Below, piece after piece: positions 11,070 to 22,290 of a stretch of DNA of 64,000 bases (its first letter is position 1; the number at the start of each line of letters is the position of its first letter). The notes beneath the pieces are model-generated. The model was given only the letters and a program-made list of their open reading frames with translations, ran no database searches and was not told where the DNA came from. Both the position numbers and the translations under genes were made by a program. The stretch covers positions 402 to 64,401 of the forward strand of contig BDIU01000143.1 of NCBI GenBank assembly GCA_002118135.1, read 5' to 3'. The DNA comes from Trebouxia sp. TZW2008. Lineage: Eukaryota; Chlorophyta; Trebouxiophyceae; Trebouxiales; Trebouxiaceae.

Positions 11070-11672
11070 ATGCCTGCGAGAGCCACCGCCAAGCAAGGCG
11101 AGGACGGACTCTGTGGAATGTACGCTGCGATCAACGGTGCTTGCGAACTGCGCAGAGACCTCGATCACGCAGACCTATTCTATGAAATGATTGAGTACAC
11201 GAGTCCAGTGGGTCTCAAAAGATACATACAGGAGGGTATGGGCATTAAAGCTTGCTTCGGGTATGTGAAGGCAGCTTGTGAAGTTACAGAACTGGAGTGT
11301 GCAAAGCGCTCCCTCAAGGCAACCAACAAAAACACCTTATTTCACAAGATCGGTGCAATTTTTGACACCTTCAAGGCGTCCGGCGCTCGCATTGTACTGA
11401 TTGTCGGCTGGGACACAGATGCTTTTGGTCACTGGACATGTGTCAGAGGCGTCAAAGCAGGCAGCAGTGGGTCATACACAGAGGAGGGAGCTTGTCTTGT
11501 TCTGGCAGACTTCGGGCCTGGCGCAGCCAAAGTACAATATGACAAAGCTCTAGTCACAAAGCTGAGAGAAGTTCCTACGGGAGCAGATGCCCTTGATGTC
11601 AGAGTCATGTGCATGTGGAAAAATCTGCCCACAAGGGAAGGCAACAAGCTCCTGTCTGAAGCATGCTCATGA
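11070..11672 (+). CDS. Papain-like-fold (C39-type) cysteine peptidase-like protein
   Basis: The frame of 200 codons begins at the ATG at 11070, chosen because an apparent leader intron (about 10966 to 11039, acceptor TTGCAG) ends just upstream; an upstream in-frame extension to 10932 exists but crosses that intron. Near the N-terminus QGEDGLCGMYAAINGACEL has the G-x-C-G-x-Y-x-x-x-N helix of cysteine peptidases, with Cys as candidate nucleophile. About 110 residues later FGHWTCVRGV supplies the expected His, then LVLADFGPG a candidate Asp. Short bacterial proteins with the same C-G-x-Y-x-x-x-N and H-W-T-V layout are known to me, so transfer from bacteria is plausible. No signal peptide or membrane segment is visible. 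It could be a peptidase, amidase or inactive relative. Confidence 0.6.
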   Translation: MPARATAKQGEDGLCGMYAAINGACELRRDLDHADLFYEMIEYTSPVGLKRYIQEGMGIKACFGYVKAACEVTELECAKRSLKATNKNTLFHKIGAIFDTFKASGARIVLIVGWDTDAFGHWTCVRGVKAGSSGSYTEEGACLVLADFGPGAAKVQYDKALVTKLREVPTGADALDVRVMCMWKNLPTREGNKLLSEACS

Positions 11673-13900
11673 GCAGCGCCATCATGCCATCGCAATTGCA
11701 AGCCACCTGCCTTGTACCAGTAGACTTTCTGTTGTAGGTTGTGAGCAATGCCACTCAGCATGTGCATAGTCTTCACCAACAATTTTGCGCTGATTGCTTC
11801 AAATAGCCGACTTCTGATTCATGACAGTTGTAACTTTTTCTCTCCTAAGAAACATGGTGATTGCATTGCAGTAGGCTATGCAGCGTGTGTTTGTACTTTG
11901 ATCTGCTAATGCCAGCAAAATTAGGTACAAACGCAGTGCTGCAATGTAAAAGCAGATTGTGACACTTAGTGCAGATCTTTTAATTGTTTGATATGCAGTG
12001 TACTATAATGATGCTCTTCAGTGTATCTTGTTGAAGCTGTCATTGTTTCACATTTGTGCTGCATGCAGCTATGCTGCAAGCAAAGAGAGCACTTGATATG
12101 TGCATCGAGATGACTAATATTTGCTTTTCACAGCCACTGAGCTAGCATACTGACATCGAGCAGTGTGCCCTGACACTGCTGGACATTTATGCAATGCTAC
12201 TGCTTACTGTGCTATTGATGTGATTGCGCTGATGAATGTCTGCTTGTACAGCATATTACTTTACGGGTGCTGGCTGCATAGTTCCTATATGACTGTTGAT
12301 GGCCCACACATGCACATGTCGACTCTGTTGACGTACTGCATGTATGGCCTAAGGCAAAGCCGTTGTCAATGCACTGATGCTCATGGCAAGCCCTTACCGC
12401 CCTTCAAACATAGATGCGTAATCAAGGTGGTCTGATGCTAGATAAGAGGACCACATACCCACTTGCAAATTGGCTTTGCGTCAGAGTAGAGCACTGCTTT
12501 GTACATGCATAGTTCGCACAAACACCTTTGAAGTTTATACTGAGCCTCAACAAAGCAGATTTTGCAAGGCTTTCAAAGCATGACGTCCACACAGCTGCTG
12601 CAGTGGCTATCTGCAACGCGCCTTTCGCCAAGCTGCTTGATACCCCACAAAGTAGTGGGTCTATGTCTAGTTCCGGCACAGACTAGGTTTAGACTGTCTA
12701 TGGAAAGTCTGGGGGACTGATAGGCAATGATGAATTTGTGAGAAAAGGGTATGAATGGATGTGAGAAGTCTTTGCGGGGGTTGCAAGAATGTCTGCGAGA
12801 ATTATATGCAGCACATGCTTCTGTGTGGGACTAGAGCATGAGGGGAATACTGTGGTCCCTTTAAGGGGACTTCTTTGGTATTTTTTGTGGACATTTGCTC
12901 AGGATTTTCCCATGAAACCTCTTTCTGCCACTCGCTTCCTGCATTGTGTACGTCCTGCTGTTGGGGGTCACAACTCCTGGGGGAGTTGTGTTGGGGCTGA
13001 TCTGGTATGTCCTATGATGAGCTGACTTGTGTGAGACGTGGCGTTGCACTTGTTCTTGGCCTTGTATGTGAGGTGTCCGGTAGTTGGGGGAGTCAGCTGT
13101 GCGGTGTCCCGTGTAGACTTTGTGGGCAACTTGTGACGATGGCTTTGTTGAGATGTTGTTGATAAAGTGCTGTAATAAATGCTATCAGTAGTAAAGCGGG
13201 GTGTTGGATGAGAATATGCTGCGCACTCCAGCTCCTCATTCACTGCTTCATGTGCTGGTACATTCTGTTACTGATGTGCACTGGAAATAGAGCATCAAAC
13301 AACATCAATCGATGATGCATTATGTTCCGTAGTCCATTTCCAGTGTGGCACTCAGATGTGCATAATATCAATGCATGCACAGCTGAGTGCTTGATGCACT
13401 GATAGTTGCTGCCCAGTAAATATGCTGCGCATCCCAGCTCCACGTTTATTGCTTTGAATCTGTCTACTCATGCGTAGGCCTTTTGGCTGAACATAGATTC
13501 AACAGCACACAGGTGCGCAGAAAACCGAAATCATTTTTGTCCCCGTCTCAAGTTGCATAACATTGCTCACAGCAATTTGATGACTGTTCAACAGAACCAA
13601 TCGTATAGCAAAAGCCAGAAGAGGGATGGGCGAAGATTCAAGAATGCTGTTGTACGCACCTAGCAATGCTAGCAAGCTCATGTTATGGGAATTGCAGAGC
13701 TCTGCGGTGGTGCACTTGTTGTCTAGCTGGCTAGAGGGTTTCAACTATATACTTCGGTTGGATTTGTGTCTATGTATAACGGAACTCAGTAATGCTATCA
13801 GCATTTTACAATGAGCAACATGAGGTGAGATGTTGCTGTATGCGCAAAGCAGTGTGTCCTGCTTCAAGCAGCACAAGTTTGTCAACATTCTGTGCATTGC
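11673..13900. other. Region without a supported gene; hairpins and repeat copy
   Basis: No exon is convincing. The stretch 12855-12870 is a near-palindrome (GTCCCTTT/AAGGGGAC). At 12969-12990 there is a perfect hairpin (CACAACTCC ... GGAGTTGTG). The repeat R2 lies at 13205-13440. Confidence 0.5.
13205..13440. repeat. Dispersed repeat family R2, copy 1
   Basis: It shares with 16374-16600, in the same orientation, the order CACTCCAGCTC, CACTGCTTCAT, TGGTGCATTATG/GATGCATTATG, TCCATTTCCAGTGTGGCA, TCAGATGTGCATA, GAGTGCTTGATGCACTGA and ATGCTGCGCATCC. Similarity is patchy, roughly four-fifths in the core. Part of the core also appears near 15320-15350. Confidence 0.75.
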
Positions 13901-13909
13901 AGGGATGGC

Positions 13910-14420
13910 AGAAATGTCAGCTCCGCTGCACACAGCCAGGCAACAATCAGCGAGTCTAGCCACACTTGTTCAGGCTCAACACAGTCTGTCAGCTCAGCTT
14001 TGACCTGTCAGCTCAGCTGCAATGTCAAAGCTGCACTCCAAACTGTCATCTTTGGCTCCAACTGGTCAGCTGAGCTGCAGTTTGGCAGCTCGGCTGCCAC
14101 ATTCCCAGCCAACTCAAAGTGTCAGCTGAGGTGCACACCTTTCAGCCTTGCTGCAGTTTTACAGTCCGTCTACAGTCAGTTGGCGAAGTTACAGTCAGCC
14201 AGCACTGCTGCACAGGGTCACCTTCTTTGCAGCTCTGTCTGAAATGTGTCAGTCGAGCTGCAGTCTGCCAGCTAAGCTGTATGTTGTCAGCTCAGCTGCA
14301 GTCTTGTTGCTCTAGCATATTCTGTCAGGCAAACTATCTGCTGTTACAGACCAAGTCATGATATGCCAGCTTGGCAACAGTCTGTTAGCTCAGTCCCTCA
14401 GCTCAGCTAATATTGGATAC
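13910..14420. repeat. Degenerate CAGCTNAGCTGCA minisatellite, block 1
   Basis: Many variants of GTCAGCTCAGCTGCA occur at irregular spacing of about 17-36 bp. Because units often keep frame, long Cys/Ser/Gln/Leu-rich frames arise in several phases; these are not genes. The unit core CAGCTNAGCTG is itself palindromic. Confidence 0.85.
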
Positions 14421-14439
14421 GTTGCCGAATTAACAGGCC

Positions 14440-14668
14440 CATCCTCGCCCTTAATCAGCAGCAAAGTATCTCGTATCAAAATTCAATATTAAAAATATTT
14501 TCTTTCCACAAAAAAGGTTGGTTGGAAACCTCAACATGCAACAACAGAATTGTCTCAACTAGAAACGTGAGAACTTGCTGAATATTAAATAATCGAATAT
14601 CAAAATATTGTTGTTCACATACAATGCTGGCAAATGCATGATGATGCACTGCTCAAATCAAGGGGTAA
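14440..14668. repeat. Dispersed repeat family R1, copy 2
   Basis: Direct-orientation partner of the repeat at 7560-7770. It is more AT-rich in the middle, and an interrupted ATATT stretch replaces part of the first copy's sequence. It ends at the same GATGATGCACTGCTCAAATC word. Confidence 0.8.
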
Positions 14669-15389
14669 GTGCAGCTGAGCTGCCCGCTTGTTGCGGTTGA
14701 GCTGACTGGTTGCTGTAGCTGAGCGGATTCATTGCAGCTAAGCTGAAGAACTACAAGCAGACAAAGTTGTCACCGTCTGCTTCAACTACTGTCCTACACA
14801 GATGAGCAACGCAAAGACCCTGTGTTGTATTTACAGCCCTTACTTTGTGTAGAGCTGCGCAACACTCTAGTGATAGGTGAAGATTTATGAACATGTCTCA
14901 GTCAGCAGTCACAGGCTGCAAGAGGCCCGGCTGCATCAAGCACTCACATATGCGGCATGAATGTTCTGCACACTTCAGCACTGTACTGGAATTGTGCAAA
15001 CATACTGTGGTGGAAATGCATTTCAGTCTTAAGGTCTATTTGTATCATCATGTGATCTTCAAGTGATGCACACGTGTCTCAATCAAACCTCACGCAGCAA
15101 GTGCCACCCACCTGTGCTTGCTATGATGTTCTGCACAACTGAACGTCATGCTTCTTTCAGTCCACATCGCCTGTAATGTTTATGTGTGTTGAGTCAAATG
15201 CAGCAGTGCATGGTAAGCTGGCGTTTGCAGCGCATTGCATTTTCAACTGATCATCATGTCTCAGTCAGCAGTCAGGGGCTGTGTGTATGACGCCAAACTA
15301 CATCAAGCACCCAGATATGCTTGCATTGGCATTATGCACATCTGAGCGCTATGATTGGAGTGGGCACATATGCTGCGGTTACAATGCGC

Positions 15390-16060
15390 ATCAGTCAGGA
15401 CGTCAGCTTAGGTGCAAACCTGTCGGCCCTGCTGCACTTTTACAGTCTGACTGCAATCAATTGGCTTGGCTGCAGTCAGTCAGCACTGCTGCACGTGTCA
15501 CCTCCTTTGCAGTTCTGCAATGCATTATGTCAGACCAGCCACAGTCTGTCAGCTCGGTTGCAACGTACCTGCTCTGGCGTATTCTGTCATGCAATTCATC
15601 TGTGACAGACCAGCTGCATCATCAGCTCAGCTTTGAAGTGCAAGGCTTCTTTGCAATCTGTCATCTCAGCTGCAATCTGTCTGCTCAGTCATGATATGTC
15701 AGCTTGGCAGCAGTCTGTCAGCTTAGGTGCAGTACGGCAGCTCAGCTGCGATGTGTCAGCTCAACTGCACCCTGTTGGCTCAGATTACACTTGCCAACTC
15801 AGCTGTCAGATCAGCTGCAACTTGTCAGCTGGGCTGTACCCTGTTAGCTCAGATGACGCTTGTCATCTCAGCTGCAACGTGTTGGCTGAGCTGTAGTCTG
15901 TCCTCACTTGGACTCGTCCACTCGGCTGCAGTGTGTCAACCTCAACTGTGTTCTGTCAGCTTGGCTGTGATATGTCAGCTCAACAGTCATATGTTAGCTC
16001 AGCTGCAATCTCTCAGCTCACTGCCACTTGTCCAGTTGCTGTCAGCTCAATTTGTCTTGT
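15390..16060. repeat. Degenerate CAGCTNAGCTGCA minisatellite, block 2
   Basis: This is the densest block of the family, with more than 25 CAGCT words in 650 bp. Spacing alternates between ~17 and ~35 bp. Frames of up to 137 codons run through it without composition suggesting a real protein. Confidence 0.85.
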
Positions 16061-16373
16061 TGGGGTCAAGTTGCTAGCACAAAGGCACAATGCATTCAAT
16101 GTCGCTTACACACCAATATCAGTTTCAGAGTGACACGTGCTGCCGCTGATGCTTGCTGAGCGCTCAATGCACTGATGCTATATGCGTATAGTGGCTGCTG
16201 ACAGAGACAATCAATGTACACACCAATTTTACGACTTCCGTGCATTGGAAACATCAACGTATGGGCCCATTTCCTCAGATGCGGCAAAAATGATGCATGC
16301 TCAGCTAGCATTTGCTACACACATGGGGCTGATTGCTGTGACCTTTACTCGTGCAGATCATCAGTTGATGATG

Positions 16374-16600
16374 ATATGCCACGCACTCCAGCTCACCACT
16401 CACTGCTTCATCTGATTTTACATACAGATTTTATGACCGATATACCTTGGAACAATAGCATAGATATCATCAGTGGGTGGTGCATTATGCTGCGTACTCC
16501 ATTTCCAGTGTGGCATTCAGATGTGCATAGCATCATTGCGTACGCATTTGAGTGCTTGATGCACTGACAGTGGCTGCACATGCAGATGCTGCGCATCCGG
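16374..16600. repeat. Dispersed repeat family R2, copy 2
   Basis: Direct partner of 13205-13440, with an extra ~30-bp stretch after the CACTGCTTCAT word. Confidence 0.75.
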
Positions 16601-16689
16601 CCTCATTGAGATCAATGCAAGCACATCTCAAATGCGACATGCTGTGTATGATGAGGCGTGAAGAACAATGCCGCAGGGAAGGGTAAACA

Positions 16690-17160
16690 GCTACTTCAAC
16701 TGTCAGCTCAGTTGGACTACCACTTGTCAGCTCCGCTGCATTCTGTCAACTCGACTGCATCATGTGTTTGCTGTGGCCTCTCAGTTGACTCTCAGCTCCA
16801 GTGGTCAACAGTGCCTGTAGATTGTGCAGATAATTGCAGTCATCTCAGCTGCAGCTCATCAGCTCAACCATGATCTATCAGCCTGATTGCCATCAGTGAG
16901 CTCATACCCTAAGCTCATGTGTAGTCTGCCTGCCTCCCATGTGCATGTCCAGCTGCAATGAAGTCAGCTCAACTGACAAACGGTCAATGCAGCTGCCAGT
17001 CGTAAGCTCAGCTCAATTGCAGACTGTCAACTTGATTGCACAAGGGCAGGTTTCAGCAGTCTTTTGGCTTGGCTGCAGTTACTCAGCACAGTCGCACACT
17101 GTTGCCTCCGCTGCTGTCAGCTCTCTAATTTGTCAGCCCAGCTGTAGCTCTCAGTGCGTC
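16690..17160. repeat. Degenerate CAGCTNAGCTGCA minisatellite, block 3
   Basis: The same family continues with weaker conservation (TCAGCTCAGTTGGA, TCAACTCGACTGCA and similar). Confidence 0.75.
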
Positions 17161-17519
17161 AATACCAAGATTCATAGAACATGGTGCCCATCAAATGGTG
17201 GACGCAAAGACATAGGTTTTGTGGTCAACATGCTTTCAGTTCATCTATGGAGGACATACCGTTCAGAGGATCAGGCGGCATGAGGATAAACGAGGAGGAG
17301 GCCAAGACGTACACCGAAGCTATAAGCAAGATTAAGTTGAATGCATGCTGTGATCATGCTTGCTACTGTGCATGTTGTGACCACAGGTGACCTGTAAGTA
17401 TTATGGTACACAATTGATGAGCAAGGGTTCCTTCTGTTTCAAAGTATTAGGGTGTCTGACTTCAGCTTGCATGTGCGGACCTCGCAGCCAAAGCGGACAG
17501 ATTACCTAGTCGAGAGTTT

Positions 17520-17700
17520 GCAGTGCATCTGTCAGATCACAGATGAGCTGACAGGTCAAAGCTGGGCTGACACATTGCAGGGGGTGTGAACGTGTACAGC
17601 GGAGTTGACAGTGTGCAGGCCAGCTGGCAATTTGCGGCTGAGCTGAGCTGTCAAGCTGAAAATTAGCAGCCAAACTGTCAGGCTGACAAAATGCAGGCTG
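17520..17700. repeat. Minisatellite, block 4 (opposite orientation)
   Basis: Units now read as GAGCTGACA-GGTCAAAGCTGGGCTGACA, the reverse complement of blocks 1-3. The orientation switch indicates a breakpoint or inversion between 17160 and 17520. Confidence 0.65.
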
Positions 17701-18245
17701 CCGAGATACTTGAAGAGTCACTAAGCCTTGCAGCCGCCTGAGACAAATTTGAATATCGGAGTTTGGAAAAAAAAAAATCTCTTGACTCGAAGGTTCTTGT
17801 ATGATGGGTGAAGCGCCCATGGGTGCACGCTGCAGGTGGCAAAGTGTTACACATTACACAATGTGCACAAGCTGCTGAACCCATTGTTTTATGGCTATCA
17901 TCATCAGATTGTCAGCTTAGTTATGGTTATCAGTCAGCTCAGCTGCAAGTCATTTTCATCACTGGTCTGGCAGACGGGTAATGGCGGCATTGAGATGTTT
18001 CCACCAGATGCCGCATCACTGCTGGCTGTCTCAGCAGCTTTAGCATATTGTCAAGGTATAAATGAGCATCAATAGATAAGCAGCAATGCTGCCGATGCAA
18101 TGCATGACAGCTGAGGAAGAACACAGATGTCTATTGTGTGCCTATCCTGAACAGTGGGATTCAACCAGCACCATGGATGCTGACATGTAGACATAGTGCG
18201 GGGGCGCTATCATGCAGTGCAAAATTGACACGCTGAAACTTACAG

Positions 18246-19380
18246 GACAGAAGTGACTTTGAAGTGGCTTCACAGTGACAGAAGCAACATCAGCTGTGTA
18301 TTGCAGCCACAAAGCAAATCTGTTCCGCAATTTGTCATCGGAAAATCACAGCGCAACCAGGTCTCCAAAGTGGCCCGCCAGCCAAGGTGCATGATGGTGG
18401 AGGTCAAGAAAATGAAACAGCTAGTTAGGGCTGTACAAAATCTTACCTCACAAAGTGCATCAGGCGCAAGATCTTCACAAGCAAGGAGTGCAAGTGATCA
18501 GAGGACAAGCAGAGGTTGCAAACAATGTCTGCATCCTGCTGGCAGCAGGCATGGATGCCAAGAGGCCAAGGTCCATAGGGCGTTGAAGCTGTTAGAACAG
18601 ATGGGCGGCCGTGTGGGTAACTTTCTATCACAGCAAAAGCGTAGCACTAAGCCTCCTCCGGCAACAAGTATGGACTTTGTGCCAGGATCTCAGCAGTCAA
18701 TCGACATCATGCATCCTATCACACATGTAAAAACAACTTACAGGATAGGAGACCATGTTTACGTAAGATGCAAAGGTGAGAACAAGCATCAGACAACAAG
18801 TGTTGGTTGTGTGAAGCAGTTCGGTTTGCAACATGGGCATCAGATAGTCAAAGTGCAATGGTTTTACAGCCCAGGCGATGAAATTCCGATGCAAGGCTAC
18901 TATGGTGAAAAAGAATTGTTCCAATCCAACCATTACGACATGGTGCCAAACAGAAGTCTGAATGGCAAGTGCGATGTCAAGTATGATGTTGCTGAGTACA
19001 ACGATGTGTTGCGGGGTACACCTGCGGAGGACGACACCTGGTATACGAGATACCGCTGCAACTTCTTCAAACGTGTTGATGGGAGCATATCAGCAAAGGT
19101 CACTCCAACAGATGTGACCAAGGTTTGCGTGCGGGAGAAGCAATTGAAAGTGGGCTGCGGACGTCCATACAATCCGGACAGGTTCATGCTTGAATGCTCA
19201 AAATGTGACAAGCTATTTCACCCAGAGTGTCTACAAATACCCGTTTCAGAGTTCACCGAGCACAGCCCTATAGGCCGCAGATCTCCAAGGCCGGCATGCA
19301 GTGTGTCGGGCCCCGCGGGGTTGTTGCAAGGATGCATTCACCGTGACGATGCTGCCCACCAGAATTTGCAAAGTGCCTAG
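18246..19380 (+). CDS. BAH-PHD chromatin reader protein (EBS/SHL-like)
   Basis: The open frame has no early ATG; it starts after an acceptor (CTTACAG at 18239-18245), so upstream exons probably exist, although ATG 18391 could also initiate. Residues ~160-277 form a BAH domain (YRIGDHVYVRCKG, KVQWFYSPGDE, GEKELFQSNHYD, NGKCDVKYDVAEYN), the module that reads methylated histone tails. A PHD finger follows (PYNPDRFMLECSKCDKLFHP, ECLQI), in the order found in plant EBS and SHL proteins, which bind H3K27me3/H3K4me3. The PHD finger is incomplete in frame: one Cys of the first pair is missing and the last C-x2-C is replaced by a Gly/Arg/Pro-rich tail to the stop at 19378-19380. That suggests a frameshift near 19260 or a missed 3' splice. 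The product is nuclear by family. Confidence 0.75.
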
Positions 19381-19439
19381 TCAATTGATAAGCCTGCAAA
19401 TGGCCCCTTTGCCTGGCAAAGAAGGTTGTAGCTGATATG

Positions 19440-19830
19440 AGGAATCACAGCTGAGCTAGAGGCTGCAGCTGAGCAGACAAGTTCAGTTGCAGCTGAGATG
19501 ACAAATTGGAGAGGAGATGACAGGAGCAGCTTAGATGACAGGTTACATCTGAGCTACAGTCAGCTGAGGTGACATTTAAGGTGACAAATCAGTAAGCAAG
19601 TGGCAGCTGAGCTGACAATTTGCACCTGAGCTGACATCACAGCCAAGCTGACACACTGCAACCGATCTCATCAAGCAATGTCGAGATGATGAAACACAAT
19701 GCAGCTGACAGGGTGCAGCCGGGCAAATGGCGAGAAATCCCGCAGCTCAAGCAACATGTCGAGCTGATGTGACAATCTTATTGGAACTAGTAGGTTGCAG
19801 CTGAGCTGACTGAATTTTGGTTTGTGGTAT
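19440..19830. repeat. Minisatellite, block 5 (GCAGCTGAGCTGACA units)
   Basis: About fifteen diverged units of GCAGCTGAGCTGACA-type sequence lie in the same orientation as block 4 and opposite to blocks 1-3. Together the blocks flank the BAH-PHD gene. Confidence 0.75.
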
Positions 19831-20176
19831 ATGATATGGAATGGTGTGATTCAATTTGGAGGTCCTCGTTTGAGAACTCAGCATAATTGGACTTGTGCTG
19901 AGGAGGTATTGCAAAACGAGAGCGAGGCTTCAATCAAAAGGCTGTCTGTATACATGTGTCATATGTCTTTAATGTCGATGTGGGTTGCAGAATTATGCAG
20001 GTGAGACTTGCTCTTGAATTCGAACCAATGACCATCAGATCATTTGAAATCTAGCCGTGCCTCTGACAGGGCCAAGGTGGCCCTACACATGACAAGCAGC
20101 ACTGCCAGATACCTTTACTTGCGTTATGTGCAGCGCTGCCAGGAAAGAAACAGTGTTTTCCGCTGTGAAATTGATG

Positions 20177-20521
20177 GACCCATAAGTGCCAATCCGGTCA
20201 TTGCCCTGGATTATAGACCGTAACACCCCTGCGGCGTTACAATCACCCTTTAACTCGTGGACCCCATGAGTAATCCATGTGCCAGCGAATCTTTATGACG
20301 TCAGGTGCAATGGCTACCAACATTGCCCTCAAGAGAGCACCCAGGCTCCGAAACCACTGTAACAACTCGGATTGGCTAGGAATCGAAACACGGACTAACC
20401 CCGTGAAAGGGAGTCGACTTTTGCAGTTCTACACTCAGTTGTGAGTAAAAAGCCCGACCCATAAGTGCCAATCCGGTCATTGCCCTGGATTATAAACCGT
20501 AACACCCCTGCGGCGTTACAG
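20177..20521 (-). repeat. 280-bp tRNA-like repeat, 1.23 units (copy B, circularly permuted)
   Basis: This is the inverted copy of 6768-7139 and is nearly identical to it (isolated single-base differences such as TTTTGCAG for TTTTACAG). Here the duplicated part is a different segment: the ~65 bp from GACCCATAAG to GGCGTTACA occurs at 20177 and again at 20456, a period of 279. Relative to copy A the unit is therefore cut at a different point. Both insertions end next to GTTACAG on the plus strand. Confidence 0.85.
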
Positions 20522-20529
20522 GTGCCATA

Positions 20530-21600
20530 CTGGCAAAGCTGTCTTCAAACACAAAACATTGTTGTGTTCACCTGGCTGATGAAGCAGCTGCAAATGTGGT
20601 GGTATGCAAGCATGCAAGCTGCAAAGTCTGCAGATGACGCTAGCACTGCAAAGTTGGTATAATGTTCAGTAGTTGATCAGATGGCGTTCTGTGTCAATCC
20701 TTGAATAGTCAATTAGTGCGTATTCAGTGTAGCATCAGACTACACAGGCCAGCAAGCAGCAATGTAATGCTTGCGACTGACGTGTGAGGTGCAGCAGATG
20801 CCGCACTGTAGCAACTGCACCAGGGCAGCCAGCAGTCGTTGAAGAGTTCTGCGATGGACTGCAAGCTGCTAATCAAGTGCTTCCGTAGCCGCCATAGGAA
20901 TCTGGTGAAGTTGAGCTAGCTGTGCCATTGGTAGTGCAAGACTTGCAAGAGCTTACGCCATCCCAGAGGAAGCCTTGGGTACAGTAAAATGCATCCTGCA
21001 GAAGCCAAGCCCAAGACATTTTTCGAATTGCATGTGTGATAGCTTTGCATATTCAGATTGCATGCCGAGGTCTGTTGACTCTGCCAAAATGCAAATAGTC
21101 AAGCAACTGCAGATCTAGGGCTTGTGAATTCGAATTAAAGAACAAGACCATAGCAGCACGCCTGACAACGGACTTGAGCGATTTGCAAACAGACCTCCCA
21201 TATTCCAGTTATCAGATCTAAATGTATAACAATTCTGGCCTTGCAGAGACGATTGCACATGTTGTTGCACCAAAGTCATGCTGGAACCATGGCAACGCTG
21301 GTGTTGTGACATGCAAGTATGTGCACATACGTAAAATGACTGTTGTACTAGTATTGCTTACCTGGACGTTTGTATTACAAGGTCTATCTGTATCATCAGG
21401 TAAAGCAGTAATTGATAAGCTGGGCCAAGCAGCAGATTTCATCATCAACTGTTTATATGCTTGAGCAGAATGTCTAACTCAGTAGCCACCACACGCATTA
21501 ACCAGTAGCCAACCAAAACAGTAGCCACCACACAACACGCATCAATTGTCACACATTTTGTCTTGCACCAACATTCTGCACACCTGGTTTGTGCACATTT
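20530..21600. other. Region without a supported gene
   Basis: No exon or recognisable retroelement domain is visible upstream of the integrase remnant, so the body of that element is lost or too decayed to see. Confidence 0.4.
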
Positions 21601-21608
21601 GTGTATGG

Positions 21609-22290
21609 TTCAGGTTGCTATGAGCACTGCCTGGCATGAAAGCATGCAGCAGACTCCTTTCTTACCAAATCATGGCAGGACTCCCAAGACGCCTCTGGAC
21701 ATTCTGCTTCCTCATTCACTTGCACTTGACAACCCTGTTTATAACGCTTTTGCTGGAAAGCTGTAGCAGATGGTAGCAAGGGCCAGGAGGCTCACACTTG
21801 CAGCACAGCAGCGCCACAAGCGTTACTATGATGCTAAGCATATTCCTGCAGTGTTGTTGTAATGACGAGGTTTTGCTTTCTTCCTCTGGCCTCCTCTTAA
21901 AGTTGATGGTACTAACAAGCTTGCTCCCCACTGGGTGGAACCATTCATGGTGCTCGAACGTATTGGTGGACTTGCCTACAAGTTGGACTTGCCTCAGACC
22001 ATGCGCATTCATGATGAATTTCACATCTTTACGTTGAAGAGTTACCCATCTGATGGCAGAGCTCAGCCACCACTGGCTGAAGTCATTGATGATGAGCCTG
22101 AGTGGCAGGTTGAGCACGCTCTTAAGGACAGACTGGTCAAGCGTGGACGCAAGACTAAGGTAGAATACCTTATCAAGTTTGTGGGCTATGGTCCTGAGCA
22201 CAGCTTGTGGCAATATGACATGGAAATCTGTGAGCACTCTGTGCTGGACTATTGGGCTACTAAGCCAGAGTCTGTGCGCCTTGTCGTAAT
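21609..22290 (+). pseudogene. Ty3/gypsy chromovirus remnant: integrase C-terminus and chromodomain
   Basis: Three frame-shifted pieces lie in the expected order. At 21609-21766 there is the end of the integrase core (STAWHESMQQTPFLPNHGR, TPKTPLDI). At 21768-21863 there is the basic helical linker (QRHKRYYDAKH). At 21898-22290 there is the GPY/F-type module (VEPFMVLERIGGLAYKLDL) and a chromodomain (KVEYLIKFVGYGPEHSLWQ). Stops at 21764-21766 and 21861-21866 and frame changes between pieces show the copy is dead. The chromodomain places it among chromoviruses, which target heterochromatin. No LTRs or reverse transcriptase are seen. Confidence 0.85.

Noticed and set aside
13892..16077. Cys/Ser/Leu-rich frames of 80-137 codons that look like secreted repeat proteins
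   Set aside because: They arise in several frames at once from the CAGCTNAGCTGCA minisatellite, with no consistent frame and no starts or splice sites.
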